Shown here in pieces: positions 1-5,968 of a stretch of 7,615 nt of DNA. The notes under the pieces are model-generated. The model was not told where the DNA came from and searched no databases. It saw only the letters and a list, made by a program, of their open reading frames with translations. Source of the stretch: Candidatus Kuenenia stuttgartensis (GTDB taxonomy: Bacteria; Bacteroidota; Bacteroidia; Flavobacteriales_D; Crocinitomicaceae); the NCBI GenBank assembly GCA_943326025.2, contig CALPRR020000126.1, positions 1 to 7,615 of the forward strand, read 5' to 3'. How positions within the stretch are numbered: position 1 is the stretch's first letter; every line of letters starts with the position of its first letter. The translations under genes and the position numbers were made by a program.

Positions 1-471
1 AAGGCAAAATTATTCCAAAGCATTAATTTCATTCACGGTAGCGAACAAAAAACACATTCGGATAGTTTTCACATGACGACTTTTCCTTTAGGTGGATTAA
101 TTGGAGTTTGGATTGCTTTGGAAGATATCGATTTAGAGAATGGACCGCTTCACTATTTTAAAGGGAGTCATAAACTTCCTTATTACCTCAACTCAGATTA
201 TAATAATACTGGAAATCGTTTTTTTATAGGTAAAAAAGGATATGGCGAATATGAAAATTTCATAGAAAAAAAAATAGTAAAAGAAAAACTTCCAAAAGAA
301 TTGTTTTTGGCTAAAAAAGGTGATGCAATTATTTGGCATGCAAATCTATTTCACGGTGCTGAACCTCATTTAGACAAATCAAAAACCAGAAAAAGTATGG
401 TCTTTCATTATTTTAATGAAAATGCGATTTGTTACCATGAAATCACTCAACGACCTTCTATTTTTAAATGA
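1..471 (+). CDS. Phytanoyl-CoA dioxygenase (PhyH)-like Fe(II)/2-oxoglutarate oxygenase, C-terminal part
   Basis: The reading frame is open from base 1, so this is the last 156 residues of a gene that starts left of the window. The ATG at 73 is internal, because the iron-binding HxD pair lies before it (visible residues H19 and D21, in HSDSFHM). The distal iron ligand is H118, in the segment NLFHGAEP, and R130, in KTRKSMVFH, is placed to bind the 2-oxoglutarate carboxylate. The segment LEDIDLENGPLHYFKGSHK (visible 43-61) is the typical PhyH core strand and loop with the NGPL and GSH signatures. The family couples 2-oxoglutarate decarboxylation to hydroxylation of a small or lipid-like substrate in the cytoplasm. 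The substrate cannot be read from this fragment. The stop codon overlaps the next start (ATGA), which suggests translational coupling. The family call is firm; the biological role is unknown. Confidence 0.88.
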   Translation, partial: KAKLFQSINFIHGSEQKTHSDSFHMTTFPLGGLIGVWIALEDIDLENGPLHYFKGSHKLPYYLNSDYNNTGNRFFIGKKGYGEYENFIEKKIVKEKLPKELFLAKKGDAIIWHANLFHGAEPHLDKSKTRKSMVFHYFNENAICYHEITQRPSIFK

Positions 472-1334
472 AAATTACAACTTTAAATATCAACGATGAA
501 CTTCCATTAACTTGTTCAAGAAAAGGAACTTGTTGTCATGGAAATCAAGTTTTTTTAAATCCTTGGGAAATTGTTTCTTTGGCGAATAAGAAAAACTGTT
601 CAGTAACTGAATTTATTGATAATTATACAGATTTAAAGGGTTTGAAATTGCGATTTGATGGAGTGAAAAATCAAATCGGTAAAGCAGCTTGCAATTTATA
701 CATAGATGATTTTGGATGCAGCGTTCATAAAGGCCGCCCCCTCGCCTGTCGATTGTTTCCGATTGGTCGACAAATTCAACAAAATAAAATTCAATACATC
801 TATCAAGGAACTGAATTCCCTTGTTTGAATGGTTGTTCGGAAGTTCTTGAATTACCAAAAATTACGGTAAACGATTATTTATCTGGACAAGAAACTGATT
901 TGTACGAACAAGCTCAAGATGAGTATTTAGAAGTGATGCAGAATTTAGCGGATATTGCTTTCTCTTTACTTTTAGATACAAAATTAGCAGATAGCAATGA
1001 ACATGAAACGTTGATTGAGTGGAGAAAAATGAGTAATGAATCAATCGAGCAAATTTTAAACAGAATTGATTCAGAATGGTTGAAATTACTTATAACTCCA
1101 TCAATTAACGAATTCTTGTATGAACCAATAGAATTTACAAGAAAACACAACGAACTACTTCAATCGAAAGCTCAAGAGCAATTTGGAATGTTAGATTGTT
1201 TATTTGAATTAAGTAAAGCTTCTATTCAAATAATGGCTTTAACCTTATTTCTAGCAAAAGGAATCGGCGCAGATCCAACTACTTTAATTGAGTTTTGGAT
1301 TGAGACAGCTAAAAAACATGGGGCAAAAGAATAA
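468..1334 (+). CDS. YkgJ-family cysteine-cluster protein with long C-terminal extension
   Basis: The N-terminal 125 residues carry the YkgJ/CxxCxxCC-type pattern (Pfam family PF03692 as I recall it). C16, C22 and C23 lie in CSRKGTCC, followed by C75, then C84, H87, R90-P91, C94-R95 and P98 in the stretch CSVHKGRPLACRLFP. An extra pair, C119 and C123 (CLNGC), follows. Such proteins are annotated as putative zinc- or iron-chelating; the true cofactor and reaction are not established. Residues about 130-288 are cysteine-free, look alpha-helical, and match no family I can name, so the protein is longer than the minimal cluster domain. The start codon overlaps the stop of the upstream oxygenase gene by four bases (ATGA), so the two are probably co-translated. 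A 27-base gap follows before the next gene. Confidence 0.85.
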   Translation: MKITTLNINDELPLTCSRKGTCCHGNQVFLNPWEIVSLANKKNCSVTEFIDNYTDLKGLKLRFDGVKNQIGKAACNLYIDDFGCSVHKGRPLACRLFPIGRQIQQNKIQYIYQGTEFPCLNGCSEVLELPKITVNDYLSGQETDLYEQAQDEYLEVMQNLADIAFSLLLDTKLADSNEHETLIEWRKMSNESIEQILNRIDSEWLKLLITPSINEFLYEPIEFTRKHNELLQSKAQEQFGMLDCLFELSKASIQIMALTLFLAKGIGADPTTLIEFWIETAKKHGAKE

Positions 1335-1361
1335 TATTAAATAAAACAATTATAGTATCAC

Positions 1362-2006
1362 ATGAATCCAAAAGTTGACGAATATTTAGGGAAAGTAAAA
1401 AAATGGCAAGATGAACTTGTTAGATTAAGAGAAATTGTTCTTGATTGTCAACTTGTTGAAGAATTAAAATGGAAAGTCCCATGTTATACATTCAATGGGA
1501 AAAACATTGTTCTGATTCATGCTTTTAAAGAATATTGTGCGTTACTTTTTATGAAAGGATCACTTTTAAATGATTCGAAAAACATTCTTTTTCAACAAAC
1601 GGATAATGTTCAGTCAGGAAGACAAATTAGATTTACGAATATTCAAGATATAATTGATTTAGAAGCTGATTTAAAAGCTTATATTTTCGAAGCAATTGAA
1701 GTTGAAAAAGCAGGATTGAAAATTGAATATAAAAAAACAGAAGATTTTGAAATGCCTGAAGAATTTCAAATCGTTTTAAATGAAAATCAGGCGGTAAAAT
1801 CTGCGTTTGAAGCATTGACTCCTGGAAGACAAAAAGGGTATTTATTACATTTCTCAGGTGCAAAACAATCGGCTACAAGATGTTCACGAATCGAAAATTC
1901 AATTGATCGAATTTTGAAAGGAAAAGGTTTAAATGACTGTACATGTGGTCTTTCGAGAAGGATGCCAAATTGTGATGGTTCTCATAAACAACTTAATAAT
2001 CACTAA
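1362..2006 (+). CDS. DUF1801/YdeI-OmdA-type protein with C-terminal CDGSH iron-sulfur motif
   Basis: This 214-residue protein has three parts. Residues about 15-115 resemble DUF1801, with the typical ELKWKVPCYTFNGKNIVLIH and FKEYCALLFMKG segments. Residues about 133-190 resemble the YdeI/OmpD-associated tail (FEALTPGRQKGYLLHFSGAK, then RCSRIENSIDRILKGKGLND). Residues 193-208 read CTCGLSRRMPNCDGSH and fit the CDGSH consensus CxCx2(S/T)x3PxCDG(S/A/T)H exactly. C193, C195, C204 and H208 are the expected [2Fe-2S] ligands. YdeI-like proteins are sometimes labelled as bacteriocin protection, but the biochemical function is unknown. CDGSH domains in other proteins bind a labile [2Fe-2S] cluster in redox or cluster-transfer roles. 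The gene follows the cysteine-cluster gene by 27 bases and precedes the next gene by one base, so it is probably part of the same operon. Confidence 0.87.
   Translation: MNPKVDEYLGKVKKWQDELVRLREIVLDCQLVEELKWKVPCYTFNGKNIVLIHAFKEYCALLFMKGSLLNDSKNILFQQTDNVQSGRQIRFTNIQDIIDLEADLKAYIFEAIEVEKAGLKIEYKKTEDFEMPEEFQIVLNENQAVKSAFEALTPGRQKGYLLHFSGAKQSATRCSRIENSIDRILKGKGLNDCTCGLSRRMPNCDGSHKQLNNH
1938..1985 (+). other. CDGSH [2Fe-2S]-binding motif at the C-terminus of the YdeI-like protein
   Basis: These codons encode residues 193-208. The ligand spacing C-x-C-x8-C-x3-H is the same as in mitoNEET-type CDGSH proteins. The flanking serine (S198), proline (P202) and the DGS triplet (205-207) also match. Only six residues follow the motif, so the domain is compact and lacks any second CDGSH copy. 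Confidence 0.85.
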
Positions 2007-2007
2007 A

Positions 2008-2520
2008 ATGGATAATTCAATTTTATATAAAGAAAAACAGCGTTTTAATCAATGGTGGATATGGTTAATAATTATTGTTGTAAATAGTGTTCTTATTTAT
2101 GGTGTTTTCCAACAAGTATTTAATGGTAAACCATTTGGTGATAAACCAATGTCAAACGTTTCTTTATTAATAATAAATATTACTTTTTTCATACTTTCTC
2201 TTTTATTTATAACCTTTAACTTAGAAACAATAATAAAAGCAGATGGAATTTACATTAGATTTTTCCCAATTCATCGAAAATTGAAATTTTTACCTTGGAC
2301 AAGTTTATCAAAGGTTTATTTACGTACTTATTCACCTTTAAAAGAGTTTGGTGGTTCGGGTTTTCGATACAGTTTAACTGGTAAAGGAAAAGCATACAAT
2401 GTTTCTGGCAATAATGGACTTCAACTTGAATTTGAGAACGGAAAAAAATTATTGATAGGCACGAAAAATCCTGAAGAACTTTTAAATGTTTTAAAGAGTT
2501 TAAATAAAGTAAAAGAATAA
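2008..2520 (+). CDS. Small membrane protein, two transmembrane helices plus PH-like domain
   Basis: The 170-residue product has two hydrophobic helices, residues about 15-34 (WWIWLIIIVVNSVLIYGV) and 50-70 (VSLLIINITFFILSLLFI), joined by a short polar loop. A soluble C-terminal domain of about 95 residues follows, with alternating strands (GIYIRFFP, KLKFLPW, LQLEFENGKKLLIG) and a final helix (NPEELLNVLKSL). This resembles bacterial PH-domain or DUF6141-like membrane proteins; function unknown. The frame stays open back to an ATG at 1933, but that start would run 74 bases into the CDGSH codons. The start at 2008, one base after the previous stop, gives a sensible N-terminus (short charged segment, then helix) and was chosen for that reason. 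It is the last gene of the probable four-gene unit. Confidence 0.72.
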   Translation: MDNSILYKEKQRFNQWWIWLIIIVVNSVLIYGVFQQVFNGKPFGDKPMSNVSLLIINITFFILSLLFITFNLETIIKADGIYIRFFPIHRKLKFLPWTSLSKVYLRTYSPLKEFGGSGFRYSLTGKGKAYNVSGNNGLQLEFENGKKLLIGTKNPEELLNVLKSLNKVKE

Positions 2521-2728
2521 ATCTTTTTAATTTTTAAATTGAAAAGCATTGAAATCATTGAAAACATCACTTGACATCTTTTGCAATTACGATAAAAGTT
2601 CATTTAATTGAAAAAGCAATAGCTAATTTGAAAAACTTGGTGAAATTTTAGCTTAATAAGCGATCATTTCGACTTATTCTCGCATTTTTTTGGTTTCATT
2701 GAAATAAATACTGATTTTTGTACTAATT
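2521..2728. other. Intergenic spacer before rlhA
   Basis: This 208-base AT-rich stretch has no credible open reading frame. It contains several TTGAAA hexamers (starting at 2539, 2549, 2558, 2608, 2628 and 2699) and a weak 6-bp inverted repeat (AGCTAA at 2621, TTAGCT at 2648) without a following T-run. I see no convincing terminator for the upstream genes. Its right end holds the putative rlhA promoter. Confidence 0.6.
2689..2720 (+). promoter_or_regulatory. Putative Bacteroidota-type promoter of rlhA
   Basis: A TTTG at 2689-2692 and a GATTTTTG at 2713-2720 are 20 bases apart. This approximates the Bacteroidota sigma-ABfr consensus (TTTG, about 19-20 bases, TAnnTTTG) with one mismatch in the -7 box. 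The box belongs to a 14-base sequence (AATACTGATTTTTG, 2707-2720) that recurs before spmAB. Transcription would begin only a few bases before the ATG at 2729, which is unusual and lowers confidence. Confidence 0.4.
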
Positions 2729-4606
2729 ATGAAGAAAAAAGTTGAAATTCTCGCTCCTGCAAAGAACTTATTGCAAGGAATGTTAGCTATTAATTCTGGT
2801 GCTGATGCTGTATATATCGGAGCTCCTCAATATGGTGCTCGATCAAATGCTACAAATTCAATCGAAGACATTGCTGAATTAGTAAAGTATGCTCATTTAT
2901 TCAAAGCACAAGTATTCGTTGTAATCAATACTATTTTGTATGACAATGAATTAGATGATTGTAAAAAGTTAATTTATCAATTATACGATATTGGAGTCGA
3001 TGCTTTAATTGTTCAGGATATGGCAATTATGGAAATGGACTTACCTCCTATTGTAATTCACGCTAGTACTCAAGCAAATAACCGTGACCCAAAACATGTA
3101 AAGTTCTTGAAAGATGCTGGAATGCAACGCGTTGTTTTAGCGAGAGAATTAAACTTAGATCAAATTAGAGAAATTCACGAGTCAACTGATGTTGAATTAG
3201 AATTTTTCGTTTCAGGAGCGTTATGCGTTTCTTTTAGCGGAAATTGTTACATGAGTATCGCAGGTGGTGAACGAAGCGCTAACAGAGGTTCTTGTGCTCA
3301 AAACTGTCGATTACCATACAACTTAACAGATGGAACAGGTAAAACGTTAATTGCAAATAGTCACTTGTTGTCTATCAAAGATTTAGATTTATCAGATCAA
3401 TTACCTAATTTAATTGAAGCTGGAGTTACATCTTTCAAAATAGAAGGACGTTTGAAAGACTTGGTTTACGTTAAGAATAATGTTTCTTACTTACGTCAAA
3501 AATTAGATGCTTTTTTAGAAAACAACGAACAATTTACCAAAGCTTCTTCAGGAAAAACACTTTTCAACTTTGATCCTCAAATGGATAGAAGTTTCAATAG
3601 AGGTTATACGGATTACTTCGTAAATAAAAGAAAAGAGAAGATTGGTTCTTGGGAAACTCCAAAATCAAAAGGACAATATATAGGAAAAGTTACCGATATT
3701 ACTCCAAAAGGCTATTTCATTGAAAATGCAGACCAATTGAACAATGGAGATGGTTTGTACTTTTTGAATGAAAGTGGTGAAGGCGATGGGGTTCAAATCA
3801 ATGTGGTTTTAAATAGCTTGGTTGTTCCGAATAATTATAAGCCAATTGCAATTGGAACAGATATTTACAGAAATTCAGATGCAGCGTTTAATAAAATTGT
3901 AGAACGTGATGATGCAACGATTCGTAAAATCAGTGTTGAATTAACGTTCTCCGAAACTGCGAATGGATTCCAATTGGTTGCCATTGATGAAGATGGACAT
4001 GAAAGCATATCAACTTTCGAAATAGAAAAAACTCCTTCTACGAAAGGCGAAGTGATCATCGATGAGATTAAAAAGAATTTAACAAAAACAGGAAATACTC
4101 CATTCACAGTTGAACAAGTAAATGTAGAATTTTCAAATACGTGGTTTTTACCAACTTCAAAAGTGAATGAAATCCGAAGAGAAGTTTTAGAAAATTTGAT
4201 CGATATTCGTGTAAATGAATACCATAGAGAAGAATTTCAGATTCAAAAAACAGATCATCCCTACCCTGTTTCAACCTTAGATTTCACATACAATGTTTCT
4301 AATAAATTATCTAGAGCATTTTACAAACGTCACGGTGTAACTGAAATTGAAAAAGCTTTTGAATTACAATGGGATCCAGGTAAATCAAGGGTAATGACTA
4401 CCAAATATTGTGTGAAGTACGAATTAGGCAAATGCGCTCGATTCCAACGTGATACAATGGGTGAAAAAGTAGTCGAACCGTTAACGTTGACACATGGTGA
4501 AAATGAATACAAATTGAAATTCAATTGCAAGCCATGTGAAATGGAAATCTGGGAAAAAGATGCTGATTTAGAATTCATTGACGAAGACGAACAAATGCTG
4601 AAATGA
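2729..4606 (+). CDS. rlhA: U32-family 23S rRNA cytidine C2501 hydroxylase RlhA
   Basis: The 625-residue protein begins with the U32 barrel start (VEILAPAKN, then GADAVYIGAPQYGAR). It contains the U32 signature at residues 159-176 (EFFVSGALCVSFSGNCYMS), followed by RSANRGSCAQNCRLPY. C166, C173, C189 and C193 are the expected [4Fe-4S] ligands. It shares with E. coli RlhA, as I remember that sequence, the segments VLARELNLDQIR (136-147), the LLS-KD run near 213-218 without a cysteine, SFKIEGR (235-241), NRGYTDYFVN (290-299) and the C-terminal cysteine sets MTTKYC (C561), C569 and CKPCEM (C600, C603). Overall length is also close (E. coli about 650-670). RlhA hydroxylates C2501 in the peptidyl-transferase region of 23S rRNA. 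Many databases still label such proteins collagenase-like peptidase, and no protease role is implied. It is flanked by spacers on both sides and is probably transcribed alone. Confidence 0.88.
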   Translation: MKKKVEILAPAKNLLQGMLAINSGADAVYIGAPQYGARSNATNSIEDIAELVKYAHLFKAQVFVVINTILYDNELDDCKKLIYQLYDIGVDALIVQDMAIMEMDLPPIVIHASTQANNRDPKHVKFLKDAGMQRVVLARELNLDQIREIHESTDVELEFFVSGALCVSFSGNCYMSIAGGERSANRGSCAQNCRLPYNLTDGTGKTLIANSHLLSIKDLDLSDQLPNLIEAGVTSFKIEGRLKDLVYVKNNVSYLRQKLDAFLENNEQFTKASSGKTLFNFDPQMDRSFNRGYTDYFVNKRKEKIGSWETPKSKGQYIGKVTDITPKGYFIENADQLNNGDGLYFLNESGEGDGVQINVVLNSLVVPNNYKPIAIGTDIYRNSDAAFNKIVERDDATIRKISVELTFSETANGFQLVAIDEDGHESISTFEIEKTPSTKGEVIIDEIKKNLTKTGNTPFTVEQVNVEFSNTWFLPTSKVNEIRREVLENLIDIRVNEYHREEFQIQKTDHPYPVSTLDFTYNVSNKLSRAFYKRHGVTEIEKAFELQWDPGKSRVMTTKYCVKYELGKCARFQRDTMGEKVVEPLTLTHGENEYKLKFNCKPCEMEIWEKDADLEFIDEDEQMLK

Positions 4607-4718
4607 AATTATAATTTTAGTAAGATGTAGCAAAATGAATGGCTGTATTAACTTTCTTTTATTGAAATCTTATTCTTTACTCCTAAATAGTTATTAATAT
4701 AATACCGATTTTAGCAAT
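4607..4718. other. Intergenic spacer between rlhA and spmAB
   Basis: This stretch of 112 AT-rich bases has no open reading frame, no clear hairpin and no terminator-like T-run after a stem. Its only notable content is the box before spmAB at its right end. Confidence 0.55.
4701..4714 (+). promoter_or_regulatory. Putative promoter box before spmAB, shared with rlhA
   Basis: AATACCGATTTTAG lies four bases before the ATG at 4719 and matches the box before rlhA (AATACTGATTTTTG) at 12 of 14 positions. It could be a variant -7 element. I find no matching TTTG at the expected upstream distance, so the assignment is weak. If it is a -7 box, the transcript would be leaderless or nearly so. Confidence 0.33.
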
Positions 4719-5954
4719 ATGGTATTAAATAGAGTTTGGATTGGAATGTTCATTGTCGCAATGGTAATGGGATTCTCGAAGTTAATCTTTTGGCAAGACA
4801 CACACATTTTACAAAATATGATGGACGCTCTTTTTGAGTCTTCTAAATCAGGTTTTGAAATTGCACTATTCATGACAGGTTCCCTTTGTTTGTGGATGGG
4901 ATTAATGAAAATTGGAGAAGATGGTGGAGCTGTTCGTATCATGTCTCGATTAGTTGCCCCATTGTTTTCAAGATTATTTCCTGAAGTCCCAAAAAATCAT
5001 CCTGCATTGGGATCAATGATGCTAAATTTTTCGGCAAATATGCTTGGATTAGATAACGCTGCAACACCTGCTGGTCTTAAAGCAATGAAAGATTTACAAG
5101 ATTTAAATACTGAAGATCCAAAAAAAGCAACAAATGCACAAATTATGTTTTTGGTATTAAATGCTTCAGGTCTAACAATAATACCTGTAAGCATTTTAGC
5201 TGCTCGAATGGCAAATGGTTCAACAGAACCAGCATCTGTTTTTTTACCGATTTTAATTACTACCTATTTTGCTACTCTAGGAGGTTTAATTTTTGTTTCA
5301 ATACGTCAAAAAATAAACTTATTTGATAAAGTAATCATTGCTTATATTGGCACAATTACCTTAATGATAATTGGATTAATGTATTTTTTAAATGCAAATC
5401 CTGAAAAGATTAATACAATTTCGTCCGTCATTAGTACTTCTATAATTTTTGGTATTATCAGTTTCTTCTTTGGCTTAGCTTTAAAAGCTAAAATCAATAT
5501 GTTCGATTCTTTCATAGAGGGTGCAAAAGGCGGATTTCAAGTAGCCTTAAACATTATACCTTATTTGATTGCAATGTTAGCAGCTGTTGCTCTTTTTAGA
5601 TCATGTGGTGCATTAACAGATTTAATGAATATGATTAAAAGTGGTTTATTTATAGTGGGATTAAAAGCAGTTGAATTTGTTGATGCTCTACCTGTTATTT
5701 TCATGAAACCGTTTTCTGGTAGCGGCGCCAGAGGGTTAATGGTAGATACTTTTAACTCATTTGGCGTTGATTCATTTGTTGGGAAATTAGCAGCAACATT
5801 TCAAGGAAGTACCGAAACTACTTTTTATGTTATAGCCGTTTATTTTGGATCTGTTAAGGTAACAAATACTCGTTATGCTGCATCAGCTGGAATTTTTTGT
5901 GATTTAATTGGCGGTGTTACAGCTATATTAGTTGCTTATTTGTTTTATAATTAA
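4719..5954 (+). CDS. SpmA-SpmB fusion membrane protein (nucleoside-recognition/gate domains)
   Basis: The 411-residue polytopic membrane protein covers, in one chain, what Bacillus splits into SpmA (about 196 aa) and SpmB (about 178 aa). Residues 1 to about 205 are SpmA-like, with NMLGLDNAATPAGLKAMKDL (108-127) and FLVLNASGLTIIPVSILAAR (144-163). Residues about 240-411 are SpmB-like, with LPVIFMKPFSGSGARGLMVD (324-343), FQGSTETTFYVIAVYFGSV (361-379) and an SAGIFCDLIGG tail. The halves are homologous: ESSKSGFEIAL (40-50) mirrors EGAKGGFQVAL (267-277), the start of each gate domain. These proteins are needed for spore core dehydration in Bacillus. In Gram-negative non-spore-formers the role is unknown, and the domain family includes transporter-like gates. 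It is probably co-transcribed with the repeat protein 14 bases downstream. Confidence 0.87.
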   Translation: MVLNRVWIGMFIVAMVMGFSKLIFWQDTHILQNMMDALFESSKSGFEIALFMTGSLCLWMGLMKIGEDGGAVRIMSRLVAPLFSRLFPEVPKNHPALGSMMLNFSANMLGLDNAATPAGLKAMKDLQDLNTEDPKKATNAQIMFLVLNASGLTIIPVSILAARMANGSTEPASVFLPILITTYFATLGGLIFVSIRQKINLFDKVIIAYIGTITLMIIGLMYFLNANPEKINTISSVISTSIIFGIISFFFGLALKAKINMFDSFIEGAKGGFQVALNIIPYLIAMLAAVALFRSCGALTDLMNMIKSGLFIVGLKAVEFVDALPVIFMKPFSGSGARGLMVDTFNSFGVDSFVGKLAATFQGSTETTFYVIAVYFGSVKVTNTRYAASAGIFCDLIGGVTAILVAYLFYN

Positions 5955-5968
5955 TACTTTATATTAAG

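Noticed and set aside
73..75. ATG at 73 as the start of the dioxygenase gene
   Set aside because: The same frame is open from base 1 and encodes the iron-binding H and D (visible residues 19 and 21) before this ATG, so the gene is truncated by the window edge and this methionine is internal.
613..1150. Open frames on the - strand inside the cysteine-cluster gene
   Set aside because: They lie opposite a gene with clear conserved motifs, have leucine- and phenylalanine-rich low-quality translations, and show no recognisable domain.
1933..2007. Longer start for the PH-like membrane protein, overlapping the CDGSH codons
   Set aside because: The extra 25 residues are out-of-frame readings of the CDGSH-coding bases and look unlike an N-terminus. 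The ATG at 2008, one base after the previous stop, is far more plausible.
2621..2653. Inverted repeat AGCTAA / TTAGCT as a terminator
   Set aside because: The stem is only six AT-rich pairs with a loop of about 21 bases and no T-run follows, so it is unlikely to terminate transcription.
3865..4578. Open frames on the - strand inside rlhA
   Set aside because: They are shadows of a full-length conserved gene; their serine- and asparagine-rich translations carry no motif.
2729..4606. Collagenase or peptidase function for the U32 protein
   Set aside because: The characterised relatives it resembles are RNA hydroxylases. The conserved cysteines fit an Fe-S cluster and no protease catalytic set is visible.
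4694..5194. Open frames on the - strand opposite the 5' part of spmAB
   Set aside because: They are mirror readings of the SpmA-like half, whose conserved motifs show that the + strand is the coding one.
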